Assembly (NCBI GenBank): GCA_025201765.1
Contig: MU623351.1
Location: forward strand, 1-64,000
Length of the DNA stretch: 64,000 nt
From: Daldinia sp. FL1419
Taxonomy: Eukaryota > Ascomycota > Sordariomycetes > Xylariales > Hypoxylaceae
Direction: 5' to 3'
Shown: in pieces, positions 47,934-60,065 of the stretch
How the letters are laid out: each line of letters starts with the position of its first letter
Numbering within the stretch: the stretch's first letter is position 1
Notes under the pieces: generated by a model
The model's input: the letters and a program-made list of their open reading frames with translations, nothing else
The model's database searches: none
What the model was told of the DNA's origin: nothing
Translations under genes and position numbers: made by a program

Positions 47934-49142
47934 TACGAATTTGAGTAAAGCCATACGCACGTACCTATCATAAAGTAGATCTAGTTAGGAAGATTAACGC
48001 CACAAGGCACAAAACCCAGTATGCTTGCGCTTAAATTACGAAGGGCGTAGATTTGGGATGTCTAGAAAAAGTATCCGTCGCGATTACCAAGTCGAAACAA
48101 ATGTCCATATCAGCCGAATTGAAGTTGGATTGCGTAAGGTTGGTCGAAATACTATTACCTACCGAGTACGAGTGGCGGTAGGGGAAATACTAAAGAACGA
48201 AGCATCTACATTGTTGTTCAAGAGTCTCCCAAGAGTCCCCGTAATCCAGAGACTCCGTGATGAGATGCCCAGATCTTACTTTAAGTGCAACTTGCGGTGT
48301 ATAATTAGCATATCATCGTTACGACGAACATGACACACACTAAGCAGACATATTAAACATTAAATCACATAACCATAAGTCTTCTCGATGACCACAGTCC
48401 AAGTAAAAAGCAAATCTCTCAAAACGTAAAGGCCCACGAGCCTACCGTAACCTATTATTTTCTTTTTCCTCACGGCCTAACTAAGCCTCACCTAGGTCGA
48501 GTATTGGAAGTACTCAACATGTCGAAATAACATACAAAAACAATCACGCTCGCGCGTCGCATCATCTCATCTCATGCCATGCCATGCGTGTTCCCCAACG
48601 CCGTGTCCATTATCAATAGAAGGTAATGCCAATACCGATGCCAACGCCATAAACCGAGCGGAGACCGCCTCAACACACCATATCGTGGAATGTGTGTGTA
48701 CATGTGTGTACACGTGTGTGTGCTGAGATGAGATATAGGCGTGGACGTCTACGTCCGGGCGGAACTATCTCTGCCATGAAGGACTCGTACGAACATCATA
48801 TCGTAGCCGGAGTCCATGCGCCGGCCCCGTCATATTGCTCGTTAGGAGCTATCCACCTATCCATCATGTGTTCATCTCGTTCCCCCTCATCTCCTCGTAT
48901 AAAGTAACGCAACGAATGCCAAAACGGCATAATTAACCAACCCCCCCCCCCTCTCACAAAAACGTCAACATGGACGTATCAATGCCTCAATCCTCCGTAA
49001 AAATCCACATCCCCTCGCCGCCAACCATAGCTCTGGCAACCGACCTCAAAACACCCACCAAAGTCGCAACCACGACCCGAGCAACCCACACAGTGACCAC
49101 GCCCGCGAACCCCGCGAACGGATCCCGCGCCGACCCCGGCAG

Positions 49143-52100
49143 TCAATGCAAGCCAACCAGCCTACGGTTCCTAGCCTGCAGCTGCTTGAACTTCTTGTCT
49201 AGGACGTCGTGCTGTTTCTTGGCCAGCGCGAGCGCCGACTCCGCGTCCTCGACGCTCATCAGCGGCGCGCTACCGATCGCCGGTCCGCCGTTAGCGTTGA
49301 CACCCGGGACCTGGTCCTGGCCGTAATCCGGGCCTGCCGCGAAGTCGTCGCCCGCGCGCCCTCCAAACATCTTGCCTCGGTCCTCGGCATTATCGACCGG
49401 GCAGATCCACGGTGCCAGCTGCTGGAGGTTGACGTTACGACCGGCCGCGGAACTGGGCCCGGCCTTGTACCCGCTCAAGTTAAGAGACGGGAGTACGTGT
49501 TGGTTGATGCAGCTGATGGCTTCCTCGCGGTGCATCTTGCCGACGGGGTCGCTTGGGTAGTTATCTGGTCCGGAGGGGAAGTATGAGGGGGTTCCGTTCG
49601 GCACAGCGCGGTTCTTAACAAGGCTGAATCCTGTAGCGGGAGTGTGTCGCGGCGCCGAGAAGGCAGTAGGGAGAGCGCTCTCTGCGCGAATACGGTTTTG
49701 TAGTTCAAGGAATAGTTCCGCTTCCCTTTCAGTCAAGTTAAGCAGACAGTCCCCATTAGGAGTAAGCAGTACGGTGTGATCGTTTACCGTCTTCTGAACG
49801 GGCTGGAATGCGTTAAGTCTATCCTCGTCATCCTTGGTAACAATGGTCTTGAGTGTTGGTGGTAGAGTTGTAGGCACTTTACCGGGGAAATCCGAACGGT
49901 AGCTTGGGGTGGGCTTAAAGAAGCTAATCGACTCAGCATCGGGGTAACTACCGCTTTCCATGATAGATCGAAAGACGTCGCGGAGGTTGGGGATATCGCC
50001 GACATCTTCGTCCATCGGTTGCTCTACTTTGGGCTCGGGAACGTGGCCGACATAGTCAGGTGTCAGAACCGTTGTCTTGGTCGACTCATTCAACCGTATT
50101 GAAGTGTCGATTGTGACAGGGCTCCTAGGTGGGCTCTTAGCCGGCTTATTCTTCTGCGCTCCAGTGTTGGGTGGCTCGGATGCTGAGCTGGTGTTCTTAA
50201 TCTTACTAGTCTTCTCGCTTACGTCTGTGGGAGTCGCGGTAGTAGCTTTCTGGGCTGTCGATGATTCTACTTGTTGCTCTGCGCCACTTGGTGTATCCGG
50301 GTGGCTTACGCCGATCGTCTTTTTCTCTTTCTTCTGTTTCTTCTTTCTGCCGAGGATAGGAGCTATCTCTACCTCTTGCTCGACTGGTTTTGATTCGACA
50401 ATCTGAGCGGCGGCTTCCTTCGAAGCTTCTTTGCGTTGTTTGCGCTGCTGGCTCTTCGTAGTGGCGCGCACCGATGCGGAACCAACCTTCGAGGGTGGTG
50501 GAGAGCTAGTTCTAGACACGGACACTGATGCACTAACGATGGACGCGGTGTCAGAGATAACTTCGCTTGCGGGGGTTGCGGGACGGTGAGAAGAGCCGGC
50601 CACTCCCGCAGCGCGAATTGATGCGACAGCTGCGGGTGGCAAAACAGGCGATGCTTCAGCCTTTGGTGTATGAACAAGCCGAAGTGTCTTAGGTGCGACT
50701 TTAGCTAGGGGAGAAGATACTGACGCCGTCGTAGGCGTAGGAGTAGACAAAGCAGAAGCGCCCTGGGTTTTACTGGCTTGGGAATTACTAGCTGGGATTT
50801 GTTGAGGCTTTTCTGTTCCACTTGTTTCGCTGACTGTAGGCTGTGGAACTGTCTTCGTAGCAGCTGCGATGTCAAGCGTACTAGGAACTGGACGTTTGTC
50901 GGATTTGGTAGGCGTGGGCTTTACGGGTGACGCCTTGCTCGCATTATCACTCGAAGCCTTCTTACTCTGGGACACTTTGGTGGCGGTTGGTGGCTTTGAC
51001 GGTAAAGCCGGGGTTACTTTGGGAGGCGAACTCGCCTTCACCGAGTCTAATGCTGGGAAGTCCTCGTCCTGAAGGACGCCTTTCCCTTTAGACTTGGACG
51101 CTTGGGCTGCTATGTCCTTGGACAAGCCGCTCTTCGCAGCTAATTCCTTGATGGTCTTCTTCGCCTCGGTTCCGACTGTAGGAGTAGTGTCTTTTTTAGC
51201 TGAAACTGGTTTCACAGGGGTCTTTGGAATGAGGGGAGTTACGGGCCGCGGAATAGCGGGCGACTTTGCAGATATCGCTGCATTTTGGATGCTTGGACCA
51301 TGGGGCACGGGTGTTGAACTTCTTTCACTAAGTTGCGCCGGTGGTTGCGCCAACGGATGCGAAGGACTGAGACCAAGCCCAGGCGGTACAGACGGTATCC
51401 TTACAATGTCTTTCAAAAAAGGCAAACGAGGCTCTTCGGGGCCGTCGGGATCTGCGACAAGAGCATCGACCGACGAGGAAACTTCGTCGAGTGGTAAAAG
51501 GTCATCGTCTAAGAGACACGGCACGTTAGCTTACTCTTACCAATATACGAGATGAACTACAATTTTAAGGAGACAGAAAAAGCAAGCGGCACATCACAAA
51601 GCTCCCATCGCCGTCTTCCACAAATTTATACATGACAAGATCATCGGGTACGAGGAAGAAATGCTATATTGAGCAGCCTCTCAGGCCTGGTCTGGAGGAT
51701 CGACCTGCGTGTTAACGTACATGAAGAACTTTGTGGAAGACGACGATGGCTTGCCTGGCGTGACCATATGACCGAATAATGCGAATAACAAACAACAGGA
51801 TAGTGCCAGAAAAGAAGTGTGTATCATCTGAAAGGCAAAGCACTGGCCGCGAAGCCTCGTCGTTTCCAAGAGCAATGGGGACGCCAAATGCAACCTAGAC
51901 CCGCCCTGGGCCATGCCTCTCTGCAATGCTCGCTCAAACAATGTTGTGGAATATTCCGATTATTTCCTTTGACCCCCCCCCCCTCCATCCGAAAACCTAG
52001 ACGCCCCTGACGTACCCCTGGCGAAGCCAAGCATAAGAGAAAACAAACGCGCCGCCATACTCCTTACGCGCTATAAGACAACTACCATCTGTTGCCGTAT

Positions 52101-54619
52101 ACGCTGCCATAAACCATATTGGGGTTGTACCCACCTTGGGTTTGACCACCATACAGCCCCTGTCCGACTCCGGTGCTGGTTCCCTGTTGCTGGTGCTGCA
52201 TTCTCGCCTGCAGGATACTCGGGTCCGCAAGATCTACTAAGCCACTCCCCCCAGAGGAGGAAGTGTTAGCGTGTCTGTGCTTCTTCCCCTTCTTCTTCTG
52301 CTTTGGTCCGAAATCTTGGAAAGCCCCAGGCTGGGTACCATGGAGCGATGCCAGAAGGCCCGGAGCCGGAGCAGGAGCTGGGGTGGAGGAGGTGGAGGGT
52401 GGATATTGATTACTGAAAGGGAAGTACTCACGCTTTGCCGCTTCATGGGCCTGGTTGCCGCCCGCGCCCCTCCCACGGATGATAGACTGGAGGAGTTCAC
52501 TAGAATTATCCTTTGATCCCGCGCCAAATGCCGATGCTCCAAACGAATGCCCCTGTCCAAACATGCCGCCATTAACAGGCGTCGTACCAGCAGACTTGAG
52601 CCCAGGCGGCGGGCCCGGAATAGAAGAGTAGAGCTGACTGCCCGGCTGCGAACGATATGTGGACGGCATCATGGATGATTGCTGCGCCATGTACCGCGGA
52701 TCACCAGTCGATTTTACGTTGATCGAGCTGGCGCTGTTTTCATTCGCAAAGCTAAATCGAGACTGCTGGCGACTATGTCCCTGGCCTTGGAAGAGCGAGG
52801 ACTGCGGCGAAATACCAGGTGGCATTTGATCTGCAAAACTGCCTTGAGGACGAACGAAGACCTGCTGCTGCTGTTGTTGCGGTGTCATGGTACGGTTACC
52901 AATAGAGCCGATGGCTGAGGGGTTCTGCGCATAGCCAGAAAGACTTGGTCCGAATAAATCGCTCGCGCTGGTTCGTTGAATTGGAGGATGCGTTGGATTT
53001 CGTCTCTGGTCAAAGCGCCCACTGTCGCGACCCTGGTCGCGATCTTCCGGTTCCCCACCGAGTTGGAGGCTACCGCTCTCAGGCTCGCCTTCTGACACCT
53101 CCAGGTTGTCGACTTGCTCCTCGTGGTCACCTAGGCGGTTCTCCTCCTCCTCCCTCATAGCTCGTCTCTTCGCACCACCGTTTGCGTCGAATAAAGGGGG
53201 GCAAGAGTCGTCTTTGTTATTATGGGGTAGAAAAGGCTCAGGAGGGCAATTCGCAACGACCTTGAAAAGTTCGCCAAAATCGGGTACCTCACCGTCCTCT
53301 CTAGGCGCAGCTTTGGTACTAGGAGGTTCAGGTTTGGTGGGTGGATCCACTGCCGGTTGTTTCTCCGTTTTTCGACTCGTCGGAGACGGCTCTGTGGTCA
53401 CGGTGGTTTCAACGGCCTCTTGTGTTGATTCACTAGTTACTGGTAATGAAGTTGAGATGGCGGGACTCGAAGCTGCACCGCTTGTGGCGTGGCTACCCCT
53501 TCTACTACGTTGCTGGGTAGTACGCGCCCAATTCGCTGAAGCAGGTAGGGCAGGTCCGTCACCAGCATCTGACCCTTCCTTACTAGCAGTACGGGCCATA
53601 GGCTGAGAAACGGCCGCAGGTAGGTGGGTGACCTGTTGGCGGGATGCAGAACGTGACGACGAGGTGGCATTCGATAGTGGACGCTGGGTGTGAACACTGT
53701 TCAAAGAAGATAAATCTTGCCTAGAATAACTGTCCTCCTCATCGCCAAGTTCGTGTAAAAACATGCATTGTCTGTTTCCGCACTGCTCATGCCTCAACCA
53801 TGCCGAGCAATACTTTGTTGTTCCTAACTGGGCTTTAAGGACTCGGTCACCGTTATGCGAACCATGCACAGCTTGTATACAACGAGCAGCATCCTCTTTC
53901 TTCTCGAATGTGACGTAGATACCTAGCGATTGAGGCTGACCGTCGGCAGACTTGCGATTACTAATCGAAATCTTCTGGATATTGCCATACTGGCCGAAGA
54001 ACTCGGGCTTGCGAAGCGTCTTCAGCAACTCGTCTTCTCGTACAGTCGGCGTAAGGCCAGTTACGTAGACAAGGTTCTTTTGTACGACACGAACGCCTTG
54101 CAGATTCTTGCGACTCTCCTTCTCGGCCTCACGCTTCTGGACCTCCTTTTGACGTTGTTCTGACGCTCGCTTCTTCTGGTTCTTTTGGATGTTGGCGCGG
54201 AACTCTGCTTCTCTGTATTATAACATTAGTATTATACCCACCTTTTATATTCTCTATAAGAAACGTACTCTTCGTGTGTGACCACTTTCCACTTGATATC
54301 TTTTTCGTCATAAGGTCGCCGACATGCGGGGCATAACCCGTTAAGGTTATTCTTCAGATTATTATAACAAAATTGGCAAATCTAGGGTATAGTTATTAGC
54401 ATCCCGTCCTATAGCCACAATGTATGCCGATCCCATACCTGATATCCGCAAGGACAGGGTCTGAAATTTCTATCGGAAAGATCGAACTCTTCTATGCAGA
54501 GAGGACTAGATGCGGGCGTCAGTTTACATCCCAAGTATGTAGAGTATATAGTAAGTAGCACAAGAGTTTACTTACCATGTATCCTCTTCATCGTCGATGA
54601 AGCTATCCTGAGGAGCCAT
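49143..54619 (-). CDS. NOT4: NOT4 E3 ubiquitin ligase of the CCR4-NOT complex
   Basis: Five exons (54576-54619, 54439-54505, 54269-54381, 52135-54212, 49143-51508, minus) give 1555 residues. The C4C4 RING finger (CPLCIEEF, CPCGYQICQFC, CPAC) is at about 15-65, followed by a basic coiled linker (ANIQKNQKKRASEQRQKEVQ). The RRM begins at KNLVYVTGLTP, and a C-x8-C-x4-C-x3-H zinc finger (CSAWLRHEQCGNRQC) follows. The rest is low complexity. NOT4 ubiquitinates ribosomal and other targets in mRNA decay and translation control. The last intron (51509-52134, 626 bp) joins GGQTQ to DDDLLPLDEV in frame; retained, it would stop the protein at 784 residues (stop at 52082). The distal exon has no nearby in-frame ATG, so it cannot easily be a separate gene. 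It ends in a helical segment (LALAKKQHDVLDKKFKQLQA). Confidence 0.88.
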
Positions 54620-56055
54620 GTTGGCCTTTTGCGGGAAGGTGGCTCGGAAACTTGTGTGGTGGGTTGATGGGATAGCTTTGGCGATGGGCTAAATCAAAGT
54701 TGCCGAACCCGGGATTTTTATTGTTGAAGACCAGCAGTACGAAGCTACCCGTGTGCACTAAAGGCAAGCCGCCGTCTATGTGCCAAACTTGGGTTGAAAT
54801 ATCGAGTGCTTATGCAAGTGAAAAGAAACGGATATGGATATTATAGCGGGAGTAAAAAAAAAACATGCGAAACCCCCGGTAAAAAAACGCGTATGAGGAG
54901 GATCAGAGACGGGAAGGAATTAACTTATTTACCAGGAACGTCGCGCGGGTGGTGAAAGAAAAGGCGGACGTATGAAACAGACCGTTAGTCGGTTTGCGGT
55001 GATGGTGTTAGAGGTAAAGAACAGGTGAAGGTTTAAAAAGGCAAAGGAGGTTTAATGCAAAAAGATTGGTTAAGAGCGCCGAGAAGAAAGGTTGACCCGA
55101 TTCACGCTAGGAAACTGCAATGGCCTGTTACGGCTTAGTGCTAAAGCGTCAATTTCAGTTTTTGCCTCAGCTGTTGTTCCCAAGGCTGTGTACCCTGCTA
55201 CCTGCGTTTGCGAGTGCACTGGGGCAAATTTTAAGTACCGATTACATAAGTTTGTTTGTAACCTCTTAACTAACTATTACTTTTTTATTTATTTTTTATG
55301 CACGTTGAAAACCATTATAAAACCTGGGTAACGGTAAGATTTTTAAATCTTTTACTAATCGCTAGTGGTTGCTAGGGGTTTACGAATAGCAAGCACATCT
55401 CACCGCTGCAGTGAGCTGCTTTATCCAACTTTTCTGTGAATTTTGGGTGAATCCGAGGGATGGGGACAACATACATATTAAGCTGGGAACTAGAAGTGCA
55501 AAGGTCATGTGCTACGTCACGGACTCGGCAATATGTGATTTCGTACACTATTGGGCAGGTGGGTAGGTGATCATGTAGGTTAGATAAGCTGGTAGGGCAG
55601 ATCCATAGGTACGTGCTATGTATCTGTTACTTGAGCAGCTGGCGTTTGGCATCTACAACTGGCATCTGCTGGCAGTACCTACTTAGTAACCTAACTACCT
55701 CTTACTTACTACCTAATTAGGTATCTAGGTACCTAGCCCTCGGGCGGAGGTACTGCCTAGGTACCAGGAGATACCTATGGACTCGGATAGACCTCACCTA
55801 GGTACGGGCTAGGTAGTGGACCACTAGGTAGGTAGGTACATGTAGGTTACATGTGATCGGAGGTTGCCTTAATATTGTTCCGCGAATTGGGAATTATCTC
55901 AACTTGATTGGACCAAATCGCCATCCACCTTGCACTGTACTTGGTTATTGGTTATGGCCCCCGGCTCTTAGGTCATGAACTCGAGGTCCTGAAATAATAC
56001 ATAGACGGCTCAATCTTCGATAGACTATAATCGCTTTATAATCAGTCTGTCGACC
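54620..56055. other. Divergent intergenic region between NOT4 and NDUFS3
   Basis: About 1.4 kb holding both promoters. The right third is dense in palindromic CCTAGGTA words. An ATTGG (inverted CCAAT) pair at 55943-55956 lies about 105 bp before the NDUFS3 start and could bind a HAP-type factor. No gene seen. Confidence 0.5.
55661..55853. repeat. Cluster of TAGGTACCTA-type short palindromic words
   Basis: Within about 190 bases there are more than ten overlapping copies of TAGGTA, TACCTA, CCTAGGTA and GGTACCTAG. Similar but smaller clusters recur elsewhere in the window, always outside genes. Confidence 0.75.
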
Positions 56056-57007
56056 ATGGCGACAAAGCTCTGTCGAAGCAGAGCTCTCGCCTCAGCTCTG
56101 CGACCTGCAAAACCCTCGTTGCCGTCCCGTTCCGAGCAGATCGCCGTCCGATGCATCTCTGCGACTGCTCGTCAAAATGTCAACATGCCCAAGGATGCCC
56201 CAAACATGAGGCATGCGCCGCGAGACCACCCCAAGGAACTTAAGGCGCCCATCGTCAATCCTGCAGACAAGTACGCTACCAAAGCCGACGACCTCCACCG
56301 GTACGGAGCTTGGCTTATGGGCTGTTTGCCCAAGTACATCCAGCAGTTCTCCGTCTGGAAGGATGAGCTAGTTATCTATATCCCGCCCTCCGGCGTCATA
56401 CCCGTCTTCTCGTTCCTCAAGTGTAAGACTCTCATTCATTCATACTCCGGGCTGATATGTTCGCCCGGGTATGAGCATGTAAGCTGACGGAAAGCTAGAC
56501 AATACGGCTGCCGAATTCACTCAAATGTCCACCGTCACAGCCGTCGACTTCCCGACCAGAGACCAGCGGTTTGAGATTGTCTACAACGTTCTAAGTGTGA
56601 GACATAACGCGCGAATCCGAGTCAAGACATACGCCGACGAGGCGACGCCGGTACCCAGTGTCACTCCTCTATACGACGGCGCAAACTGGTATGAGCGAGA
56701 GGTGTACGACATGTTTGGTGTTTTCTTCCTCGGCCACCCGGATCTGCGCCGAATCATGACCGACTACGGTTTCGAAGGCCACCCGCTACGGAAGGATTTC
56801 CCGCTTACCGGATACACAGAGATCCGATACGACGAAGAAAAGAAGCGCATCGTCACGGAGCCGTTAGAGCTAACGCAAGCCTTCCGTAACTTCGAGGGAG
56901 GTTCTACAGCCTGGGAGCCAGTCGGTCCTGGTGACAACCGCACACCCGAGAGCTTTAAGCTACCTACACCCAAGCCCGAGGAGAAGAAGGAAGAGCCCAA
57001 GAAGTAG
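56056..57007 (+). CDS. NDUFS3: NADH:ubiquinone oxidoreductase 30-kDa subunit (complex I NDUFS3)
   Basis: Exons 56056-56422 and 56499-57007 give 291 residues; the 76-bp intron has GTAAGA and CTGAC signals. A mitochondrial presequence (MATKLCRSRALASALRPAKP) is rich in R/S/A with no acids. The core contains the subunit signature: FSVWKDELVIYI, AVDFPTRDQRFEIVYNVLSV, then WYEREVYDMFGVFF and the HPDLRRIMTDYGFEGHPLRK run that ends at DFPLTGY. EVRYDEEK is replaced here by EIRYDEEK. It belongs to the peripheral arm of complex I near the quinone site in the inner mitochondrial membrane. The C-terminal tail PKPEEKKEEPKK is charged. Start is the first ATG of the frame. Confidence 0.98.
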
Positions 57008-57298
57008 ATGCCAGCTAGGCCACCTGTACATAACTGGCGCAATTGAAGCTGTTACCATTTGGCACTCTAGCCGCATCATTATCTAGATTATAAAGAACAC
57101 TGATCAACGCGCACGGGCTTTTTGGAGTGATGAAAGGCTCATATGCCATGTTCTATTAGCATACGGTAAGTTCAAGAGAACAGGCTTTACTAATAGGGCG
57201 TTACTATAATCATTGGGATGAGATGTCTCCTATCTTCTGTCCTTGAAATTCTAATTATTATACTGCATTGTCACACAACTCAGCATCTACGTCTCAAA

Positions 57299-57606
57299 TT
57301 ACTCAACACCACTGTTTTCCTCCCCTCCTACGCCGCTGTGCGTCTTAGCCGCATTAGACATTGATCTCTTCACGGTCCCTGCCTGCTGACCGATGGCGGT
57401 TTCGGTCTTGCTTCCCTGGGGCTGATTTGCGGACCGAGTGTTAGAGTTCTCATCTAGCCCACTCCCAGGGCTGGGTGCGGTGTGGCCATACTTGGCTGCG
57501 AGGTATCAGCTAACCAACCACACACCACTGTGCCAAAACGCCAGGGCTCACTTAAGGAGGGCTTGTTGGTGCTATTGGCTTCTGCCTGCTGAATTAGCGA
57601 CGGCAT
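57299..57606 (-). CDS. Small two-exon protein of 83 residues, conserved-looking, function unknown
   Basis: Exons 57552-57606 and 57299-57495 (minus) give 83 residues: MPSLIQQAEANSTNKPSL, then TKYGHTAPSPGSGLDENSNT, and a C-terminal part with SKTETAIGQQAG and KRSMSNAAKTHSGVGGEENS. The 56-bp intron has GTGAGC, a GCTGAT branch-like word and CAG. Total coding length is an exact multiple of three and third positions fit coding use. The composition (G, S, N, T, Q rich; no hydrophobic core) suggests a disordered, soluble, possibly stress-related protein, but I do not recognise a family. It faces NDUFS3 tail-to-tail 292 bp away. Confidence 0.65.
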
Positions 57607-59038
57607 AGCGTAGTAATGGCTGCGATGTGATATGATGTCCTATCCGCTTGTGATACCCGAATAATGGAACCGTCGTTAAACATATGATAAAATTTACTTT
57701 AGACTGGAATAGCCCGGTAGTTTAAGACAGTCGCAACGGCACGTACGTTCAACACCCCATCATATTGCCCACGATTCTGTCACAATTTAGCCACCAATAC
57801 CCTACGTTGAATCATAGATAGCACCTAACCTTTCGTCGCCATGATATCATCGTGATGGACAAGTTGCGCTGCTGTGTACCGCAATTATGCCGTAGGATAT
57901 CAAGGCACTCGTTTATATCTTCACGTATTTCTAATTACAATGTTGAATTGAAATACTCGGGCGGAATTTACTAATAAAATACCCATATCCCAAGTTGTAA
58001 ATAGCTACAAAGTTATAAGAGGGCAAACCAAACATACGCATGCATTTCCGTCGTGAGAACCACACCTTTACTCGGGCACATAGGGCATCAGCGTCAATAG
58101 AGCGGTTGGATTCGCAGAAGGGATCGCTGCAGAAATAGTTAGAAACTCATGATATACAAACATTTCTATTACAATTTGACTTAGCCCAAAATCTATATTG
58201 CAGTCCTACGTATTACACTTTCCCCCTTTTTTTCATACCTACGCCGTGTAACCAGCAAACATATCACCGCTAAGGAAATGGCCGCTATATCCATCGTCTC
58301 TACTCTCGATATTCATGTTATATTCAACTCATTAGGTAGTTAAAATAAGGCATGGCTAATAAGTTCTTAGAGTTTACTGAGCTCGCAACTCTCTGAACGC
58401 ATATCCCCTTTTCTTAGTACCACCTACGACCAGTATAAATTAGCAGCTCCCTTGCATTCTGAATAGTTCAATGAACTTAATCGAAAGCGAATCTTTGCTT
58501 TGCTAGAGACTAGACCGTAACTGCAGCGCACTGCTCAAGTCAACTCTATCCCATAAGCTAAAGAGTTAAGCTCAAGATATAAAATATGCAAAACTCTAGA
58601 ATTCTCATGATATATATAGACAACTCATATATAGAACCATACATATTGTAAAGCCTAATCCTTAGCAACATCAGCAACATCATGAACTGCAAACCCGGCC
58701 GTAGAGGGATAGAACCAACCGCCCAAGTATAATTCTACCACCACTATACACAAACCGTACCATAAGCGTTGACAAAACATAAACCTTAACCCGGACGCTT
58801 CGTTTCAGCCAAAACGATATTTCTACACAATGCCACAGATAAATAACAGCGACTGGACGCCTAACTCCTCATCCGACTCTTTTCCCTCGTTCCCACTTCC
58901 TACCAATCATAACCATCGTAACCACCTTCCCGCTCTTGAATATCGTGTCTGGAAATCACGATACCTATATAGTATACGTCTTATACGAAGAAACACTCCA
59001 ATACGCTTGCTTGCTACTATTTAGTCTAGGTATCCAAA
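57607..59038. other. Divergent intergenic region between two small genes
   Basis: About 1.4 kb, AT-rich, containing both promoters. Frames at 58830-59130 overlap the next gene's start but are not coding-like. No element recognised. Confidence 0.5.
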
Positions 59039-59544
59039 ATGCCAGTTCTCCCCAAATTCACCGCGCTCGACCGCCTTTCCGTCGCCGCTATCCCCGGCTG
59101 CTGGGTCGTGGTGCCCAACTTCATGGGTAACATGCCTATCTACGTAGCCGACGCCGGATTCTGCAATGAGTAAGCCCCCCTATTCCCCCTTCCTCTTTTC
59201 CACCAACCTACCCACCCGCTAACCACCATCTCAGATACACCACCCTCAACCAAACCTTCTGCGCCCTCCCCTCCACCTACCAAGACCTCTTCCAACACAC
59301 CTGCTCCCCCACCATCACCACCGCCACCGCCGCCGCCGGCCCCCCCGCGCCCGTAGACCCCGGCCCAAACCGCGGCGGAACTCACGACGACGAAGGCTCC
59401 TCCACAGATGAGGATTTCCTCAAGGCGCTTCCCCTGCTGGTGGTGTTTATGGCCGCCTTCCTGATCTTGTCGTGCATGAATTTCGAATGCTCCTCGAGGA
59501 AAGGCTACACTTCCATAGGCGACGGGTATTATATGGCAAGTTAG
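59039..59544 (+). CDS. Small single-pass membrane protein of 146 residues, function unknown
   Basis: Exons 59039-59169 and 59235-59544 give 146 residues; the intron (65 bp) is GTAAGC..CAG with a CTAAC branch. The N-terminal part (MPVLPKFTALDRLSVAAIPG, PNFMGNMPIYVADAGFCNEY) contains cysteines and an NQTFC glycosylation-type site. A low-complexity linker rich in A, P, T and D follows. One transmembrane helix, ALPLLVVFMAAFLILSCMNF, is at about 112-131, with a short tail containing CSSRKGY. Third positions are strongly C-biased, typical of an expressed gene. It could expose an N-terminal cysteine-bearing domain outside or in the lumen; no family is recognised. Confidence 0.65.
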
Positions 59545-60065
59545 CATCCGGGGTTTGGAAAAAACCAGGCGCCGTGTGGTGTTTATTTATTGATTGATTT
59601 TACTATGGGTGGGATGGATATTTCCCTTTTTATCAAGACAATTTTCTTGATGACGTTCATGGCTAGAATGATCACATTTCAATTTGAAAGTCCGTTTGCT
59701 AGTTGTTAGGCCAAAGCGAGGGTATGCATACAGGGATGCTACATAGTAGTCATCTCCTAGCACTAATCTAGGTATCACGCGTCTGCGATACCCCAAGACC
59801 AAAGTTGAAAATTCAATACCGTAAAAAAGCTCCATATCATTAAAGAACGCTATACCATAACGTGACCGGTTCACTTGTGCCCTTACAGCCCCTACCCTTA
59901 TGCCACCTAACGTAGCCAAAACTCCAAGCCATATCCAGCACTCTTGATTTTCCGCTAAACTAAGCAATGTGGCCTATCCATTCGACAACACTAATCCAGT
60001 ATCTTATAGATGCACCGTACTTCGAACGCGTTTTTTTTTTTTTTTTTTTTTTTAATTATCATTCA
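59545..60065. other. Convergent 3' spacer with a poly-T tract
   Basis: About 520 bp between two facing genes. A run of about 23 T (60031-60053) lies just beyond the stop of the minus-strand gene, so it is an A-tract in that transcript direction. A 126-codon minus frame (59587-59967) is not protein-like. Confidence 0.5.

Larger units (their letters stand above)
44221..49142. other. Gene-poor 4.9-kb region with a MITE
   Basis: From the vvd promoter to the NOT4 3' end. It contains short AAAAAT repeats at 45354-45380, TAGGTA words at 45790-45870 and 46736-46752, and the inverted-repeat element at 47509-47933. Open frames (for example 44766-45089, 48025-48333) look like chance. No RNA gene is recognised. 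Confidence 0.5.

Noticed and set aside
49143..51524. A separate gene downstream of NOT4
   Set aside because: The frame begins with GTG and has no usable ATG for over 400 codons, while a clean in-frame junction joins it to NOT4.
53106..53606. Long plus frames inside NOT4 and other GC-rich genes
   Set aside because: Antisense shadows of conserved coding sequence with no protein-like composition.
59140..59547. 135-codon glycine-rich minus frame
   Set aside because: It is the antisense of the proline/alanine-rich linker in the spliced plus-strand gene.
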